A stretch of 64,000 bases of DNA from Paraburkholderia lycopersici (GCF_900096975.1 NZ_FMYQ01000009.1:1-64000), one strand, 5' to 3'; counted from the stretch's first letter, positions 1 to 10,573 are shown. Translations and numbers: made by a program. Notes: a model not told the origin generated them from the sequence alone.

Positions 1-87
1 GGCCAGAGGCAGGCGGTATGCGAACAATATCTGCCCAAGCCCGATGTTCCGGTATTCCGGCCTCGGTTTTTTTGCGGCTTCTGCCAT
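1..87 (-). CDS. sdhC: Succinate dehydrogenase cytochrome b556 subunit, N-terminal part only
   Basis: The gene runs off the left edge; only its first 29 codons are inside the window. The start is ATG at 85-87, preceded on the minus strand by a GAGAGG ribosome binding site 6 nt upstream. The visible protein reads MAEAAKKPRPEYRNIGLGQI and then LFAYRLPLA, the usual beginning of beta-proteobacterial SdhC just before its first haem-binding transmembrane helix. SdhC anchors succinate dehydrogenase (complex II) in the inner membrane and takes part in quinone and haem b binding. Malate:quinone oxidoreductase lies upstream on the same strand, so quinone-linked TCA enzymes are neighbours here. The identification rests on a short stretch. 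Confidence 0.72.
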   Translation of the reverse strand, partial: MAEAAKKPRPEYRNIGLGQILFAYRLPLA

Positions 88-198
88 GCTAGACCTCTCG
101 CAGCATTAAAGCGACTTCAACGTTGAAAACACCAGAATTGCAGCGAATCCTGATAGGCGGAGTTTCTTTTGGACCAATCGGTGTGATATCGCCTGCGC

Positions 199-516
199 TT
201 ATTCCCCGCCTTTCACCACGAGATCGTTGTCTTTGGCGAAATTCAGCACGAAATCGAAAGCGTAGGGCGCGACGTCGCGTAGCCGGGAGTCGAGCACGAC
301 GCACTTCAGGTTGTCGATGACCATGGGGCAGACGTAGGGCGAGTAGCCGAGATGCAGGTTTTCCCTTCTGACACCCTGCGCCGACGGCCCAAAGCTCGAC
401 ATCGCGCCGGCCAGGCGTTCCGACCAGTCGCTGGGCCGAAACGTCTTTCCATTGTGGGTCACGCCTTGAATCACGTAGGTAGTGTGATTCGCGCTTTTCA
501 TCTGCAGATCTGTCAT
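199..516 (-). CDS. DUF3579 domain-containing protein
   Basis: This is a 105-residue soluble protein of unknown function. The sequence contains the DUF3579 hallmarks: YVIQGVTHNGKTFRPSDW near residue 15, an HLGYSPYVCP block in the middle, and a C-terminal FDFVLNFAKDNDLVVKGG stretch. Length fits the family, which is typical of beta-proteobacteria and sometimes sits near central-metabolism genes. The chosen start is ATG at 516; a second in-frame ATG at 501 would remove five residues, and neither has a strong ribosome binding site. The gene lies 23 nt downstream of the mqo stop on the same strand, so co-transcription with mqo is likely. No function should be assigned. Confidence 0.8.
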   Translation of the reverse strand: MTDLQMKSANHTTYVIQGVTHNGKTFRPSDWSERLAGAMSSFGPSAQGVRRENLHLGYSPYVCPMVIDNLKCVVLDSRLRDVAPYAFDFVLNFAKDNDLVVKGGE

Positions 517-539
517 GGTCAAGGTGATCCAGGCCTCGA

Positions 540-2171
540 TCAGGCGCGCGAATGGAGTGCCATCGCCATGCCGGGGGCGTCCTGTCCCGATGGATGCCAC
601 TTTGGCGGTGCGCTCAACTGCAGGATTTCGCTGGTAGCGCTTAGCGACTCGTAAGCCTTGCGCGGGTCCGATGCGAGTTGCGTGCCGTATCCAGGCACGA
701 TCTTGCGGATCGTCGCTTGCCACGCGGGCGTGCGAAGCTGGTCCTTGAAGGCCATTTCCAGCAGGTTGAGCATGATCGGCGCCGCCGTGGAAGCGCCGGG
801 CGATGCGCCCAGCAACCCGGCGATGCTGCCGTCCTTCGCGCAGACGATTTCGGTACCGAGTTTGAGGACTCCGCCCTTGAGCTTGTCGCGCTTGATGATC
901 TGAACGCGTTGACCTGCCTGCCACAGCCGCCAGTCTTCCTGGCGCGCGCGCGGCAGATATTCCTGCAGCGCATGCAGGCGATCGGCGTCCGATAGCATCA
1001 ACTGACCGGCCAGATATTTGATCAGCGAGAACTCGGACAGCCCCACGCGCGCCATCGGCACGATGTTGTTCATCCTCGTGCTCGCAAGCAGATCGCTATA
1101 CGACCCGTTCTTGAGAAACTTCGTCGAGAACGTCGCAAACGGTCCGAATAGCAGCGCTTTCTTTCCGTCGAGAATGCGCGTGTCCAGGTGCGGAACCGAC
1201 ATGGGCGGCGAGCCGACCGACGCCTTGCCATAGACCTTGGCAAAGTGGCGGCACGTAATGGCGCTGCTCTCGGTCACGAGGAACGAGCCGCCGACCGGAA
1301 ACCCGCCGTACTCTTTCGCCTCGGGAATGCCCGACGCCTGCAGCAAGGGCAGCGAACCGCCACCGGCGCCGACGAACACGAACCGCGCATCGATGCGCCG
1401 GCTGTGGCCGTGGCGTCGCGTATCGCCTACCGTCACGCGCCACGAGCCGTTCTCGTTGCGCGCGATCTGCTGCACATCGCTATTCAGAAGGAGGTTGAAG
1501 TTGGACTGGCTGTCGAGATAGCGCACGAATTGATGCGTGATTTCGCCGAAATTCACGTCGGTGCCCATCGACGACCACGTCGCGGCGACCTTCTGGCGCG
1601 CGTCGCGACCCTCCATCATGAGGGGAACCCACTCGGCGATTTGCTTGTGCGACTCCGAATACTGCATGCTCTGGAAGAGCGAGTTGTTTCGCAGCGCTTC
1701 GTGGCGCGCTTTCAGGAAGCGGACGTTCTCGTCGCCCCAGACGAAGCTCATATGCGGCGTCGTATTGATGAACGATTTCGGCTGCTTCAATATTCCGCGG
1801 CTCACGCCCCACGCCCAGAATTGCCGCGAAATCTGAAAATCTTCGTTGATGCGTACGGCTTTGGAGATATCGATCTTGCCCGACGAGCTCTGCGGGGTGT
1901 AGTTGAGTTCGGCCAACGCGGTATGCCCGGTGCCCGCGTTGTTCCAGCCGTTCGAGCTTTCCGCGGCGACTTCATCGAGCCGCTCGACCATCGCCATCGA
2001 CCATCCGGGTTCGAGTTCATGGAGCAGAACGCCAAGCGTCGCGCTCATGATGCCGCCCCCTATGAAGAGGACGTCGACCTTTTCGAAGTCGTTTCCGGAT
2101 TCGCCGCGAGAGTGGAAGACATTCCCCCGCTCCGATAGTGCGTCTCGTTTTGCATTTTCCTGGATCGTCAT
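540..2171 (-). CDS. mqo: Malate:quinone oxidoreductase
   Basis: This FAD-dependent, membrane-associated enzyme oxidises malate to oxaloacetate and passes electrons to the quinone pool, bypassing NAD-linked malate dehydrogenase. The dinucleotide-binding motif [19 protein letters not shown] is followed by the family stretch [20 protein letters not shown]. Further down come [17 protein letters not shown], the [10 protein letters not shown] segment and a C-terminal [19 protein letters not shown] block. From ATG 2171 the protein is 543 residues, normal for Mqo. The frame stays open to a GTG at 2240 (566 residues), but the extra 23 residues ([20 protein letters not shown] and onward) are not family-like, so the ATG is preferred; neither start has a convincing ribosome binding site. 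About 30 residues before the FAD fold are unusual for the family. Confidence 0.93.
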   Translation of the reverse strand: MTIQENAKRDALSERGNVFHSRGESGNDFEKVDVLFIGGGIMSATLGVLLHELEPGWSMAMVERLDEVAAESSNGWNNAGTGHTALAELNYTPQSSSGKIDISKAVRINEDFQISRQFWAWGVSRGILKQPKSFINTTPHMSFVWGDENVRFLKARHEALRNNSLFQSMQYSESHKQIAEWVPLMMEGRDARQKVAATWSSMGTDVNFGEITHQFVRYLDSQSNFNLLLNSDVQQIARNENGSWRVTVGDTRRHGHSRRIDARFVFVGAGGGSLPLLQASGIPEAKEYGGFPVGGSFLVTESSAITCRHFAKVYGKASVGSPPMSVPHLDTRILDGKKALLFGPFATFSTKFLKNGSYSDLLASTRMNNIVPMARVGLSEFSLIKYLAGQLMLSDADRLHALQEYLPRARQEDWRLWQAGQRVQIIKRDKLKGGVLKLGTEIVCAKDGSIAGLLGASPGASTAAPIMLNLLEMAFKDQLRTPAWQATIRKIVPGYGTQLASDPRKAYESLSATSEILQLSAPPKWHPSGQDAPGMAMALHSRA

Positions 2172-2724
2172 TCGCCGCCGCTTACCCGCAAGATGGTTTT
2201 TCAATTGCCACACCGTCGTATTTATTCGCTGAAGCGTCACGTTGCCGGATTTCGTTGAGCCGATATTTCGCGGATCGGGGAACGACGGGCAAAACGACGT
2301 ATTCAGCGAAAATCGCAGAAAATGGTGTGTGGAACCGATAGCCGGTTACTCTGTCAAGCCAGGTGCGAATGCTACGGCTTCGTCTCTGCTACATATAGCC
2401 GCAGTGTGGAAACGGACTTTTACCAGTTATCTGCAAATATGCGGCGCCCCCTTCGAAAGGCGCGTTTCGGCGAGATTCGCCCGCTTTCGGCGGCTCGGGC
2501 CCGCACCAGTCTTCGATAAACAGGGCTGTCGGCGGACGATTGCTCCCGCAGTCCGCGAATTTCTCCCTCGATCCGCCTGCGAAAAGGAACCACAGGATTC
2601 AAGTGCTTCGCCAGCGGGGCGCGTGGAATGGATACTTGCTTCGGCGGCGCTTAATCGGTAAGGAACAACGAACTATAGTTTGTGGTGTCGCGGCATTGTG
2701 ACGCCGCGAGTAAGGAGATGAGTC
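2172..2724. other. Intergenic region without recognised gene
   Basis: About 550 bases lie between the divergent mqo and the small exported-protein gene. Short open frames occur on both strands but none has a family-like protein or a good ribosome binding site. The control regions of both flanking genes must lie here. I see no convincing paired -35/-10 promoter. Confidence 0.5.
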
Positions 2725-2949
2725 GTGAAAGTATTGCACTGCCTCGTGATTGCCATGTCGCTTTGCGCAGCTAGCGCCTATGCACAGGGAAATCATGCCC
2801 ACCCGTCGGCGGCAGACGAAAATGCCGTGACGAATCAGAATGCGCCGGAAAATCAGGGATTTGGCCGGGTCCAGCATGACAAGCCGGCCGACAAGAAGGA
2901 TGAATGCGTTGGCCCGGTCTCGTTCTGCAATATCTATTTCGGAAGCTGA
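2725..2949 (+). CDS. Small exported protein of unknown function
   Basis: A 74-residue protein beginning with GTG at 2725, supported by a strong AAGGAGA ribosome binding site at 2712-2718. Residues 1-20 (MKVLHCLVIAMSLCAASAYA) form a classical Sec signal peptide with an AYA cleavage site, leaving a mature protein of about 54 residues. The mature part is hydrophilic (QGNHAHPSAADENAV at its start) and ends in a compact ECVGPVSFCNIYFGS tail. Its two cysteines, six residues apart, could form a disulfide in the periplasm. I do not recognise the family. The gene stands alone between two gene-free stretches. The signal peptide and ribosome binding site make it credible as a real gene. Confidence 0.68.
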   Translation: MKVLHCLVIAMSLCAASAYAQGNHAHPSAADENAVTNQNAPENQGFGRVQHDKPADKKDECVGPVSFCNIYFGS

Positions 2950-3488
2950 TCGGCGCAGCACGTCGGCCCGGCACATCGGCGGCGCCGTGCTTCCGGACAG
3001 CGGGCTTTCGCCGGTTCGGAAAAGCAAGTCGGGCGACCTGGGTGCACACCGTGTCTGGGCACGCGTGGTGGCGATGCTCGAACAGATATCGTCCGCCGGG
3101 CGACGCGCCGGCACAAGACGACAGTCGGGAGTTGAGGAAGAGCAAGGCGCCAGCGCGTGATGGCGGCGCAGTGGATTCCGCAAGACGCTTGTCGATTGTG
3201 TTTCCGGGCGTGCAGATTCTGATCTGCCGACGCGATGCCGCTCTTGGGCGTTACGCGGATCAATCCTCGATGAAGAGCGTTGTGCGAATTGCGGGGACGT
3301 CGTGTCGGCCGTCGTGGTAGACGGCGCCGTGGCCGGTATCTGCTGGTGCCGACGTCCGACGTTTCCTTGTGCCGCTTTACGTTCGGCTGAATCGCGAGCC
3401 GGGCATCATCGGAATTTCCATAAAAAATGAAGGAAAGGGCTTGGGTGTTTGTCTCGCCGGCCTGAATCCCTGTGAGTAATCGAAGTAT
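2950..3488. other. Intergenic region without recognised gene
   Basis: About 540 bases before the mlaA-like gene. Open frames here on both strands give arginine-rich or low-quality translations and lack family signatures. I see no hairpin terminator or clear promoter. Confidence 0.45.
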
Positions 3489-4277
3489 ATGAAGTCGAAG
3501 TCCACGACGCGGCTGGCCGCGCGAGCGCTGAGTCTCGTAGCGGTGATCGCGTTGAGCGCCTGTGCCGCCGGAAATGATCGCAATGCGAATGATCCGCTTG
3601 AGCCAATGAATCGCGCGATCTTTTCGTTTAACGAAGGGCTTGACCGCACGGTGGCGAAGCCCGTTGCAACGGCTTACGTCGAAGTAATGCCGAAACCGTT
3701 GCAAACGGCGGTCGGTAATGTGTTTTCGAATCTTGGCGACATCGGCAATTTCGCCAATGAACTACTGCAGTTGAAAATCACGGCGGCCACGGAAGATCTG
3801 GTGCGTGTTGCATTCAACTCGGTATTCGGACTTGGCGGTTTGCTGGACTGGGCGACGGCCGCTGGCCTGCCAAAGCATCACGACGACTTCGGGCTGACGC
3901 TCGGTCATTACGGCGTGCCTTCCGGGCCTTACCTCGTTTTGCCGCTCTTTGGCCCGAGTTCCGCGCGCGATGCAGGCGGACTAATCGTGTCGAGCGCCAT
4001 GAGCCCGACGACGTTTTTCCCGCTTGCTGCAAGCACGCCGCTCTTCGGAGTCAACGTCGTGAGCACGCGTTCGCGCATGCTCGGCGCAACCGATCTGCTG
4101 GAACTGGCCGCGCTGGACAAATACAGTTTCGTACGGGATGGCTATCTGCAGAGTCGCGCCAATGCGCTCGACGACGGCAAGGCATTGCCGGACTACGTCG
4201 ACCCGTCGCGAGCCGACACCGCAGCGGTGGCGCAAGATGCCAGCGAGGCGCAGGCGCAGCCGCAAACGGCGAAATAG
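3489..4277 (+). CDS. mlaA: MlaA/VacJ-family outer-membrane lipoprotein
   Basis: A 262-residue lipoprotein. MlaA proteins sit in the outer membrane with a porin and remove misplaced phospholipids from the outer leaflet, handing them to the Mla pathway. The N-terminus has a signal peptide ending in the lipobox LSAC (Cys25 lipidated after cleavage). The family stretch DPLEPMNRAIFSFNEGLD follows, then LGDIGNFANELLQLK, FNSVFGLGGLLDWA, DDFGLTLGHYGVPSGPYLVL and a C-terminal YSFVRDGYLQSR. The tail after residue 240 is rich in Ala and Gln and probably disordered. Burkholderiales usually carry an mlaA in the mla operon (mlaFEDA...); this copy stands alone, so it may be a second paralogue. The start is ATG at 3489 with a weak ribosome binding site. 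Confidence 0.92.
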   Translation: MKSKSTTRLAARALSLVAVIALSACAAGNDRNANDPLEPMNRAIFSFNEGLDRTVAKPVATAYVEVMPKPLQTAVGNVFSNLGDIGNFANELLQLKITAATEDLVRVAFNSVFGLGGLLDWATAAGLPKHHDDFGLTLGHYGVPSGPYLVLPLFGPSSARDAGGLIVSSAMSPTTFFPLAASTPLFGVNVVSTRSRMLGATDLLELAALDKYSFVRDGYLQSRANALDDGKALPDYVDPSRADTAAVAQDASEAQAQPQTAK

Positions 4278-4389
4278 CTGAGATCATTCCCGTCGAACGC
4301 TTCGCGCTAGCCCGTTAGCGTCGCGACCCGGCGTTGTTATTGCGTGCGGCGCGCCGATGCATGTGCGAGCACGGTCTTCTTGTTGCGTC

Positions 4390-4650
4390 ATAGTCTGACG
4401 TTCCTTCGCGCAGATTCGACAGACTTGCGCGCATTGCTTGCCGTGCTCATGCCGATGCTTTTCGCACTCGGCGCAGGCATCGCAGATCGACGCGCACAAC
4501 GCACAAGCTTCTTTTGTGCGGCCGCTGGAGCGAGCCACAACCGCGGAAGGCCAGGCGGCAAATGTCGGTGCTGCCCATGTCCGACTTGATGCATTCGGCC
4601 GTTTCGGCAACGTCGCTTTGCCAAGGCATGCTGTTGCGCGACGCGGGCAA
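4390..4650 (-). pseudogene. Frameshifted remnant of a four-helix-bundle copper-binding protein (DUF326/Csp type)
   Basis: Two pieces of one Cys-rich protein appear in different minus-strand frames. In one frame, around 4610-4530, is AETAECIKSDMGSTDICRLA. In another, around 4510-4390, is CALCASICDACAECEKHRHE followed by HGKQCAQVCRICAKE. Intact members of this family (Csp-like, DUF326) have these segments in one frame, in the same order, and store Cu(I) through Cys residues lining a four-helix bundle. The frame change between GCG and the CALC segment, plus loss of the expected N-terminal helix, shows the gene is broken. It sits beside another gene fragment (TpsB-like). Confidence 0.68.
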
Positions 4651-4805
4651 AACTTGTGACTGCACCGCGTTTTTGGGCGGCAGTGGCGCGACGGTCTGCT
4701 GGCCGTCGCGGCGAGCAGGTGGAGCGCGAGCTGGACATACGGCCACGTGAGCTTCAGCAAGACGCGGCGCAAGCAGCGGATGCGCTCGCGCGACACTCAG
4801 GGCGG

Positions 4806-5069
4806 CTTCTCAAAGTCAACCTGAGCGCGGCGCGGCTGCAGGAGTTCGGCGGCGACAACCAGCGGTTGGTCCCGGTCGCAGGGCAGGTCGCGTCGGGTAA
4901 CCTCGATACCTCGCAGCAACTGATCGTAGGCGGCCCGACCTCGGTGCGCGCTTACGACATCAACGCGGTTTCGGGCGACAGCGGTGCGCTCTTCACGCTG
5001 GCGTTCCGTCATACGATTGGCTTGTTTTCCGCATCGACGACAAGTACGACGTTCTGTACAACCACGTAG
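4806..5069 (+). pseudogene. Fragment of a TpsB/ShlB-FhaC-type outer-membrane transporter
   Basis: The plus-strand frame here carries AARLQEFGGDNQRLVPVAGQ, VASGNLDTSQQLIVGGPTSV, RAYDINAVSGDSGALFTLAF and RHTI. The pattern GGPTSVRAY...VSGDSG is the conserved barrel region of two-partner-secretion transporters (ShlB, FhaC, HecB), where it precedes the last beta strands. About 70 family-like residues are present; the POTRA domains, most of the barrel and the C-terminal strands are missing. After RHTI the sequence drifts into unrelated residues and stops at 5067-5069, while a neighbouring frame continues open, consistent with a frameshift. No partner TpsA gene is visible. This is a decayed fragment, not a functional gene. 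Confidence 0.65.
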
Positions 5070-5097
5070 TCGCTGTCCCTCGAACTATCTCGCCGGA

Positions 5098-5130
5098 TAA
5101 AAAAAAACGCCAACCCGTATGGGTTGGCGT
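5098..5130 (-). terminator. Rho-independent terminator of aceA
   Basis: ACGCCAACCC at 5107-5116 pairs with GGGTTGGCGT at 5121-5130 around a 4-nt loop, giving a perfect 10-bp stem. On the minus strand it is followed by a run of T residues (A-run at 5098-5106 on the plus strand). It lies 27 nt beyond the aceA stop codon. A short T run on the plus side (5130-5133) may let it work in both directions. Confidence 0.9.
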
Positions 5131-5157
5131 TTTACTGGCGTACTACCGGAACCAGAA

Positions 5158-6741
5158 TTAGAACTGGTTCATCGTGTTGTCCTTACCCGCCGCCTTCAGC
5201 GCCGCTTCGCCGCTGAAATACTCCTTGTGGTCGTCGCCGATGTCCGAACCGGACATGTTCTGGTGCTTGACGCAGGCGATGCCCTCGCGGATTTCCTTGC
5301 GCTGCACGCCGGCCACATAACCGAGCATCCCCTGTTCGCCGAAGTATTCCTTGGCCAGGTTGTCGGTCGACAGCGCAGCCGTGTGGTAGGTCGGCAGCGT
5401 GATCAGGTGGTGGAAAATGCCGGCTTCGCGCGCCGCGTCGGCCTGGAAGGTGCGGATCTTTTCGTCGGCGGCGATCGCCAGTTCGGTCTGGTCGTATTCC
5501 GCGCTCATCAGCTGGCTGCGGTCGTATGCCGACACGTCCTTGCCCGCGGCCTTCATCGCGTCATACGCCTGTTGGCGGAAATTCAGCGTCCAGTTGAACG
5601 ACGGGCTGTTGTTGTACACCAGCTTGGCGTTCGGGATGACCTTGCGAATCTCGTTGACCATGCCGCCGATCTGGCCGATGTGCGGCTTTTCGGTTTCGAT
5701 CCACAGCAGGTCGGCGCCGTTTTGCAGCGAGGTGATGCAGTCCAGCACGCAGCGCGCTTCGCCCGTGCCGCTGCGGAACTGGAACAGGTTGCTCGGCAGG
5801 CGCTTCGGACGCAGCAGCTTGCCGTCGCGCTTGATGACGACGTCACCGTTGCCCAGCGCGTCGGCCGACAGCTCTTCGCAATCGAGGAACGAATTGTATT
5901 GGTCGCCCAGGTCGCCCGGCACGTTGGTCACGGCGATCTGCTTGGTCAGGCCGGCACCCAGCGAGTCGGTACGGGCCACGATGATGCCGTCGTCCACGCC
6001 CAGTTCGAGGAACGCATAGCGGACGGCGCGGATCTTGGCGAGGAAGTCCTCGTGCGGCACCGTGACCTTGCCGTCCTGGTGGCCGCACTGCTTCTCGTCG
6101 GACACCTGGTTTTCGATCTGGATACAGCACGCACCCGCTTCGATGAACTGCTTGGCCAGCAGGTAGGTGGCTTCGGCGTTGCCGAAACCCGCGTCGATGT
6201 CGGCGATGATGGGCACGACGTGGGTGACGTGGTTGTCGATCTTTTGCTGGATGGCGGCCTTGGCGGCGGGGTCGACGGCTGCGTCCAGTTCGCGGAACAG
6301 GCCGCCCAGTTCACGGGCGTCGGCCTGGCGCAGGAAGGTGTACAGCTCGCGGATCAACGAGCTGACGGCGGTCTTTTCGTGCATCGACTGGTCCGGCAGC
6401 GGGCCGAACTCGGAGCGCAGCGCGGCGACCATCCAGCCGGACAGGTACAGGTAGCGGCGTTCGGTGCTGTTGAAGTGCTTCTTGATGGAAATCATCTTCT
6501 GCTGGCCGATGAAGCCGTGCCAGCAACCGAGCGATTGCGTGTACTTCGACGGGTCGGCATCGTAGGCGGCCATGTCGGCGCGCATGATGGCGGCGGTGTA
6601 ACGGGCGATGTCGAGGCCCGTCTTGAACTTGTTCTGGGCACGCATGCGTGCGGCATATTCGGGATTGATGGCATTCCATGCGCTGCCGTGCTTTTCCTTC
6701 AAACCGGCAACTGCCTTGATGTCGTCCTGATATTGGGCCAT
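5158..6741 (-). CDS. aceA: Isocitrate lyase
   Basis: Isocitrate lyase splits isocitrate into glyoxylate and succinate, the first step of the glyoxylate shunt used for growth on acetate and fatty acids. The 527-residue protein belongs to the long form found in Pseudomonas and Burkholderiales. IIADIDAGFGNAEATYLLAK contains Mg-binding residues. The catalytic loop reads VSDEKQCGHQDGKVTVPHE; the usual K-K/R-CGH signature is KQCGH here, and the catalytic Cys is present. WIETEKPHI, YNNSPSFNWT and the C-terminal DHKEYFSGEAALKAAGKD also fit. The start at ATG 6741 has a good TAGGAG ribosome binding site. The gene stands alone, ends in a strong terminator and has an operator-like palindrome upstream at about 6854. 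Confidence 0.97.
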   Translation of the reverse strand: MAQYQDDIKAVAGLKEKHGSAWNAINPEYAARMRAQNKFKTGLDIARYTAAIMRADMAAYDADPSKYTQSLGCWHGFIGQQKMISIKKHFNSTERRYLYLSGWMVAALRSEFGPLPDQSMHEKTAVSSLIRELYTFLRQADARELGGLFRELDAAVDPAAKAAIQQKIDNHVTHVVPIIADIDAGFGNAEATYLLAKQFIEAGACCIQIENQVSDEKQCGHQDGKVTVPHEDFLAKIRAVRYAFLELGVDDGIIVARTDSLGAGLTKQIAVTNVPGDLGDQYNSFLDCEELSADALGNGDVVIKRDGKLLRPKRLPSNLFQFRSGTGEARCVLDCITSLQNGADLLWIETEKPHIGQIGGMVNEIRKVIPNAKLVYNNSPSFNWTLNFRQQAYDAMKAAGKDVSAYDRSQLMSAEYDQTELAIAADEKIRTFQADAAREAGIFHHLITLPTYHTAALSTDNLAKEYFGEQGMLGYVAGVQRKEIREGIACVKHQNMSGSDIGDDHKEYFSGEAALKAAGKDNTMNQF

Positions 6742-6852
6742 GTGAATCTCCTAAGAGCAAAGCGCGTTTGGGTAAATGGTTCACCGTGTCGCCCCGTATG
6801 CCGAAGCGAACTGCATGACTAGATAGTAGCGCCGTTTGGTTCGCTTCAGTGA

Positions 6853-6875
6853 AGTCTTATATAAGACATAAGACT
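6853..6875. promoter_or_regulatory. Operator-like palindrome upstream of aceA
   Basis: GTCTTATATAAGAC at 6854-6867 is a perfect 14-bp palindrome, and ATAAGACT follows immediately at 6868-6875 as a third half-site. It lies about 112-134 bases upstream of the aceA start codon, in a local AT-rich stretch. Such a dyad with an extra half-site looks like a binding site for a dimeric repressor, for example of the GntR type. The regulator's identity is inference. Confidence 0.5.
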
Positions 6876-7387
6876 AAATTTGTCGTTATATTTCAATAGG
6901 ATAGGTTTTAGTTTTTGCAATGCAAAACACGTTTTCAAGCCGCGAAAAGATGAGGCTGCAGAAATTCCCGGTGAGTTCCGTAATGTGAAACGTGCTTTCG
7001 GTGGCTGGAAGCAGCACAAATGCGGATGGCTCGGGCAACGACAATTGCGGGACGATTCGGTAGATATCCGTTTCGGCGGACCCACGTTCCAGCGAGCGAC
7101 AAACGCGCATGCGGACGCCGCCTGGCTGACCAGGCGGTCGACATCGCTCTTCATTTCATTCGTTTGAAAAACATCTTCCTGAATCGGGGACGGTGCAGGC
7201 GAGGTATCGGCTACGCGCTGCCTGCATCCGCTGAACTGCGGTAGATGTGGCGTCATTTCAGCCATTAACGCAATGAAGCGGGCTCCACGTTCAAAGGGCC
7301 GCTATTGGGGATCACCTGGATCGCCAGGTTGGCTCCAGGAACTGAGACTGACCGGCCTCTGGCAGAGGCGGCCGGCTGGAGACGACG
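6876..7387. other. Intergenic region without recognised gene
   Basis: Together with the aceA leader this makes about 650 bases between aceA and the SpoIIAA-like gene, both on the minus strand. The first 100 bases are AT-rich. Overlapping frames of 65-140 codons exist on both strands, but their translations have no family features or clear ribosome binding sites. Confidence 0.45.
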
Positions 7388-7744
7388 TCAGGCGTTGATC
7401 CAGGCTCGCGCCTGTTCCAGCTCGTTGACGTGGAATGCCTTGATTTCAGCCTTCGTAAAGAACCGCGCCAAATGCATCGAGGCGCGAATCCAGCCCGCGT
7501 CGGCTACCACAGCGGCGCGCGTAACCTTGCGGGCGACGGAGACACCGAGCGTCATATCGGTCCACAGCGCCTTTGGCTCGATGCCGGTGAAATGCTCAAT
7601 GCGTTCGAGCACACGGGTCTTACCATTCAGTTCAAGATCGCTGCGCATGCGCTCGATGGCTTCGCGCAGTTCCTGGTCGGTGATTTTGCCTTCGACGGAA
7701 ATTTCGATGACCGACGAGTCGGGGACGGTGTGATAGTGGATCAT
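7388..7744 (-). CDS. SpoIIAA-like (STAS-fold) protein
   Basis: A 118-residue soluble protein. It opens MIHYHTVPDSSVIEISVEGK, then KITDQELREAIERMRSDLEL, a central IEHFTGIEPKALWTDM, and ends ARFFTKAEIKAFHVNELEQA plus RAWINA. This arrangement matches the SpoIIAA-like family, small proteins with a STAS/lipid-binding fold often found alone in proteobacterial genomes. The precise role is unknown; roles in regulation or lipid binding have been suggested for the fold. It does not show an obvious phosphorylatable anti-anti-sigma Ser. The start at ATG 7744 is preceded on the minus strand by AGAGGTCC. It has no operon partner. Confidence 0.8.
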   Translation of the reverse strand: MIHYHTVPDSSVIEISVEGKITDQELREAIERMRSDLELNGKTRVLERIEHFTGIEPKALWTDMTLGVSVARKVTRAAVVADAGWIRASMHLARFFTKAEIKAFHVNELEQARAWINA

Positions 7745-8396
7745 GGCAGGACCTCTGAACTGGAGAGAACTGCACGCTCAGGCACGGATGAGCCTGGCGT
7801 TCGGCGGTTTTCTCATGGTATTCCTTTCCGCGCGCCCGGTAAGTTACGAGTACCGCGTTTCGTTCTGGCGCCTGTTGGCGCTCGTGCATCGCGAACGCCA
7901 CTCTCGCTTTCATAGGGAGGCGCGGGGGCGTTCGATCCCACACGTCGGACGTTGCTTCGCGGCTGACTAGCGCCACGCGCGACTCGCCCGAACGATTCGG
8001 AATGGTCCCGACAACGAGGCCGCTCTGACCTTGCCGACCGCCCGCAATCGCGCCTGGCCGCGATTTGCGCGCCGTAAACAAACCAGCCCGAACTCTAAAA
8101 TGAGGCGCACGTCGCGCCTCTGGCCCTGGAAATGAGCAGCGTGATCTTCCATAAAGGTTGGGGATTTCCCTCAGGAAGCGTCGCGATGCATCGGCGCACA
8201 GGCCTGGAGTTCACGAAATGTCGCAGCTTGCAGTTCCGTTCAATGGCTTGCAAGGACGGCGCCTCTATGGACCTATTGCCTTGATTTCATTGTAAAAATA
8301 CGCGACTCGATAGTGCCTCCCGGCAAGCCGTAGTTCCAGCCCGACTGAATAAAATTCCAGGCTGAATGAATCTCGACATGCCTGATCGCCCCCTTC
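7745..8396. other. Intergenic region upstream of groESL
   Basis: About 650 bases between the divergent SpoIIAA-like gene and the groES promoter. I find no gene here with a recognisable product. The right-hand end, from about 8280, is AT-rich and leads into the heat-shock promoter. Confidence 0.45.
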
Positions 8397-8425
8397 TTGA
8401 ATTTGTCATTCCTCGTCCATATAAT
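8397..8425 (+). promoter_or_regulatory. Sigma-70-type promoter of groESL
   Basis: TTGAAT at 8397-8402 and a perfect TATAAT at 8420-8425 are separated by exactly 17 nt. The -10 box touches the CIRCE operator, so the operator covers the expected transcription start. This is the standard layout for HrcA repression. Confidence 0.85.
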
Positions 8426-8451
8426 TAGCACTCACTGCACGAGAGTGCTAA
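8425..8451. promoter_or_regulatory. CIRCE operator (HrcA binding site)
   Basis: TTAGCACTC at 8425-8433 and GAGTGCTAA at 8443-8451 form a perfect 9-bp inverted repeat with a 9-nt spacer, identical to the CIRCE consensus. HrcA, kept active by GroEL, represses groESL through this site until unfolded protein titrates the chaperonin. The site begins on the last base of the -10 box and lies about 78 bases before the groES start codon. Confidence 0.97.
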
Positions 8452-8528
8452 CAACATCTCTGGCTGGCGGTTGTCGGCAGCCAGGTTTTCTTGAGTCTCT
8501 TCAAGTCCCAATCAAGAGAGGAACATCC

Positions 8529-8819
8529 ATGAACCTTCGTCCTTTGCATGATCGCGTGATCGTCAAGCGCCTGGATCAGGAAACCAAGACCGCATCGGGT
8601 ATCGTGATCCCGGACGCAGCGGCAGAAAAGCCGGATCAAGGTGAAGTCCTGGCCATCGGCCCGGGCAAGCGCGATGACAAGGGCGCCCTGATCGCGCTCG
8701 ACGTGAAGGTCGGCGATCGCGTCCTGTTCGGCAAGTACGCTGGCCAGACCGTCAAGGTAGACGGCCAGGAACTGCTCGTGATGCGCGAAGAAGACATCAT
8801 GGCCGTGGTGAACAAGTAA
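8529..8819 (+). CDS. groES: Co-chaperonin GroES
   Basis: GroES is the 10-kDa heptameric lid of the GroEL cavity. The 96-residue protein begins [20 protein letters not shown] and carries the mobile-loop region [20 protein letters not shown]. It then reads [30 protein letters not shown] and the terminal EELLVM-type REEDIMAVV. Length is exactly family-typical. The open frame extends to 8397, but ATG 8529 with an AGAGAGGAAC ribosome binding site just upstream is clearly the start. It is followed 43 nt later by groEL, and both are driven by the CIRCE-overlapping promoter. Confidence 0.99.
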   Translation: MNLRPLHDRVIVKRLDQETKTASGIVIPDAAAEKPDQGEVLAIGPGKRDDKGALIALDVKVGDRVLFGKYAGQTVKVDGQELLVMREEDIMAVVNK

Positions 8820-8859
8820 GTTCGATCCACCGCTTACATTCAAGAATTCAAGGAGTTAG

Positions 8860-10503
<1,644 letters not shown>

Positions 10504-10540
10504 TTTCGGCTTTACGCCGCGATTACATCGAAGTGCAGGG

Positions 10541-10562
10541 GAACGCGCTGTCAGGCGCGTTC
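10541..10562 (+). repeat. Hairpin downstream of groEL
   Basis: GAACGCGC at 10541-10548 and GCGCGTTC at 10555-10562 make a perfect 8-bp stem with a 6-nt loop, 37 nt past the groEL stop. It lacks its own T run and sits just before the true terminator; it may stabilise the 3' end of the mRNA. Confidence 0.55.
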
Positions 10563-10573
10563 TTCGCCCAAAG

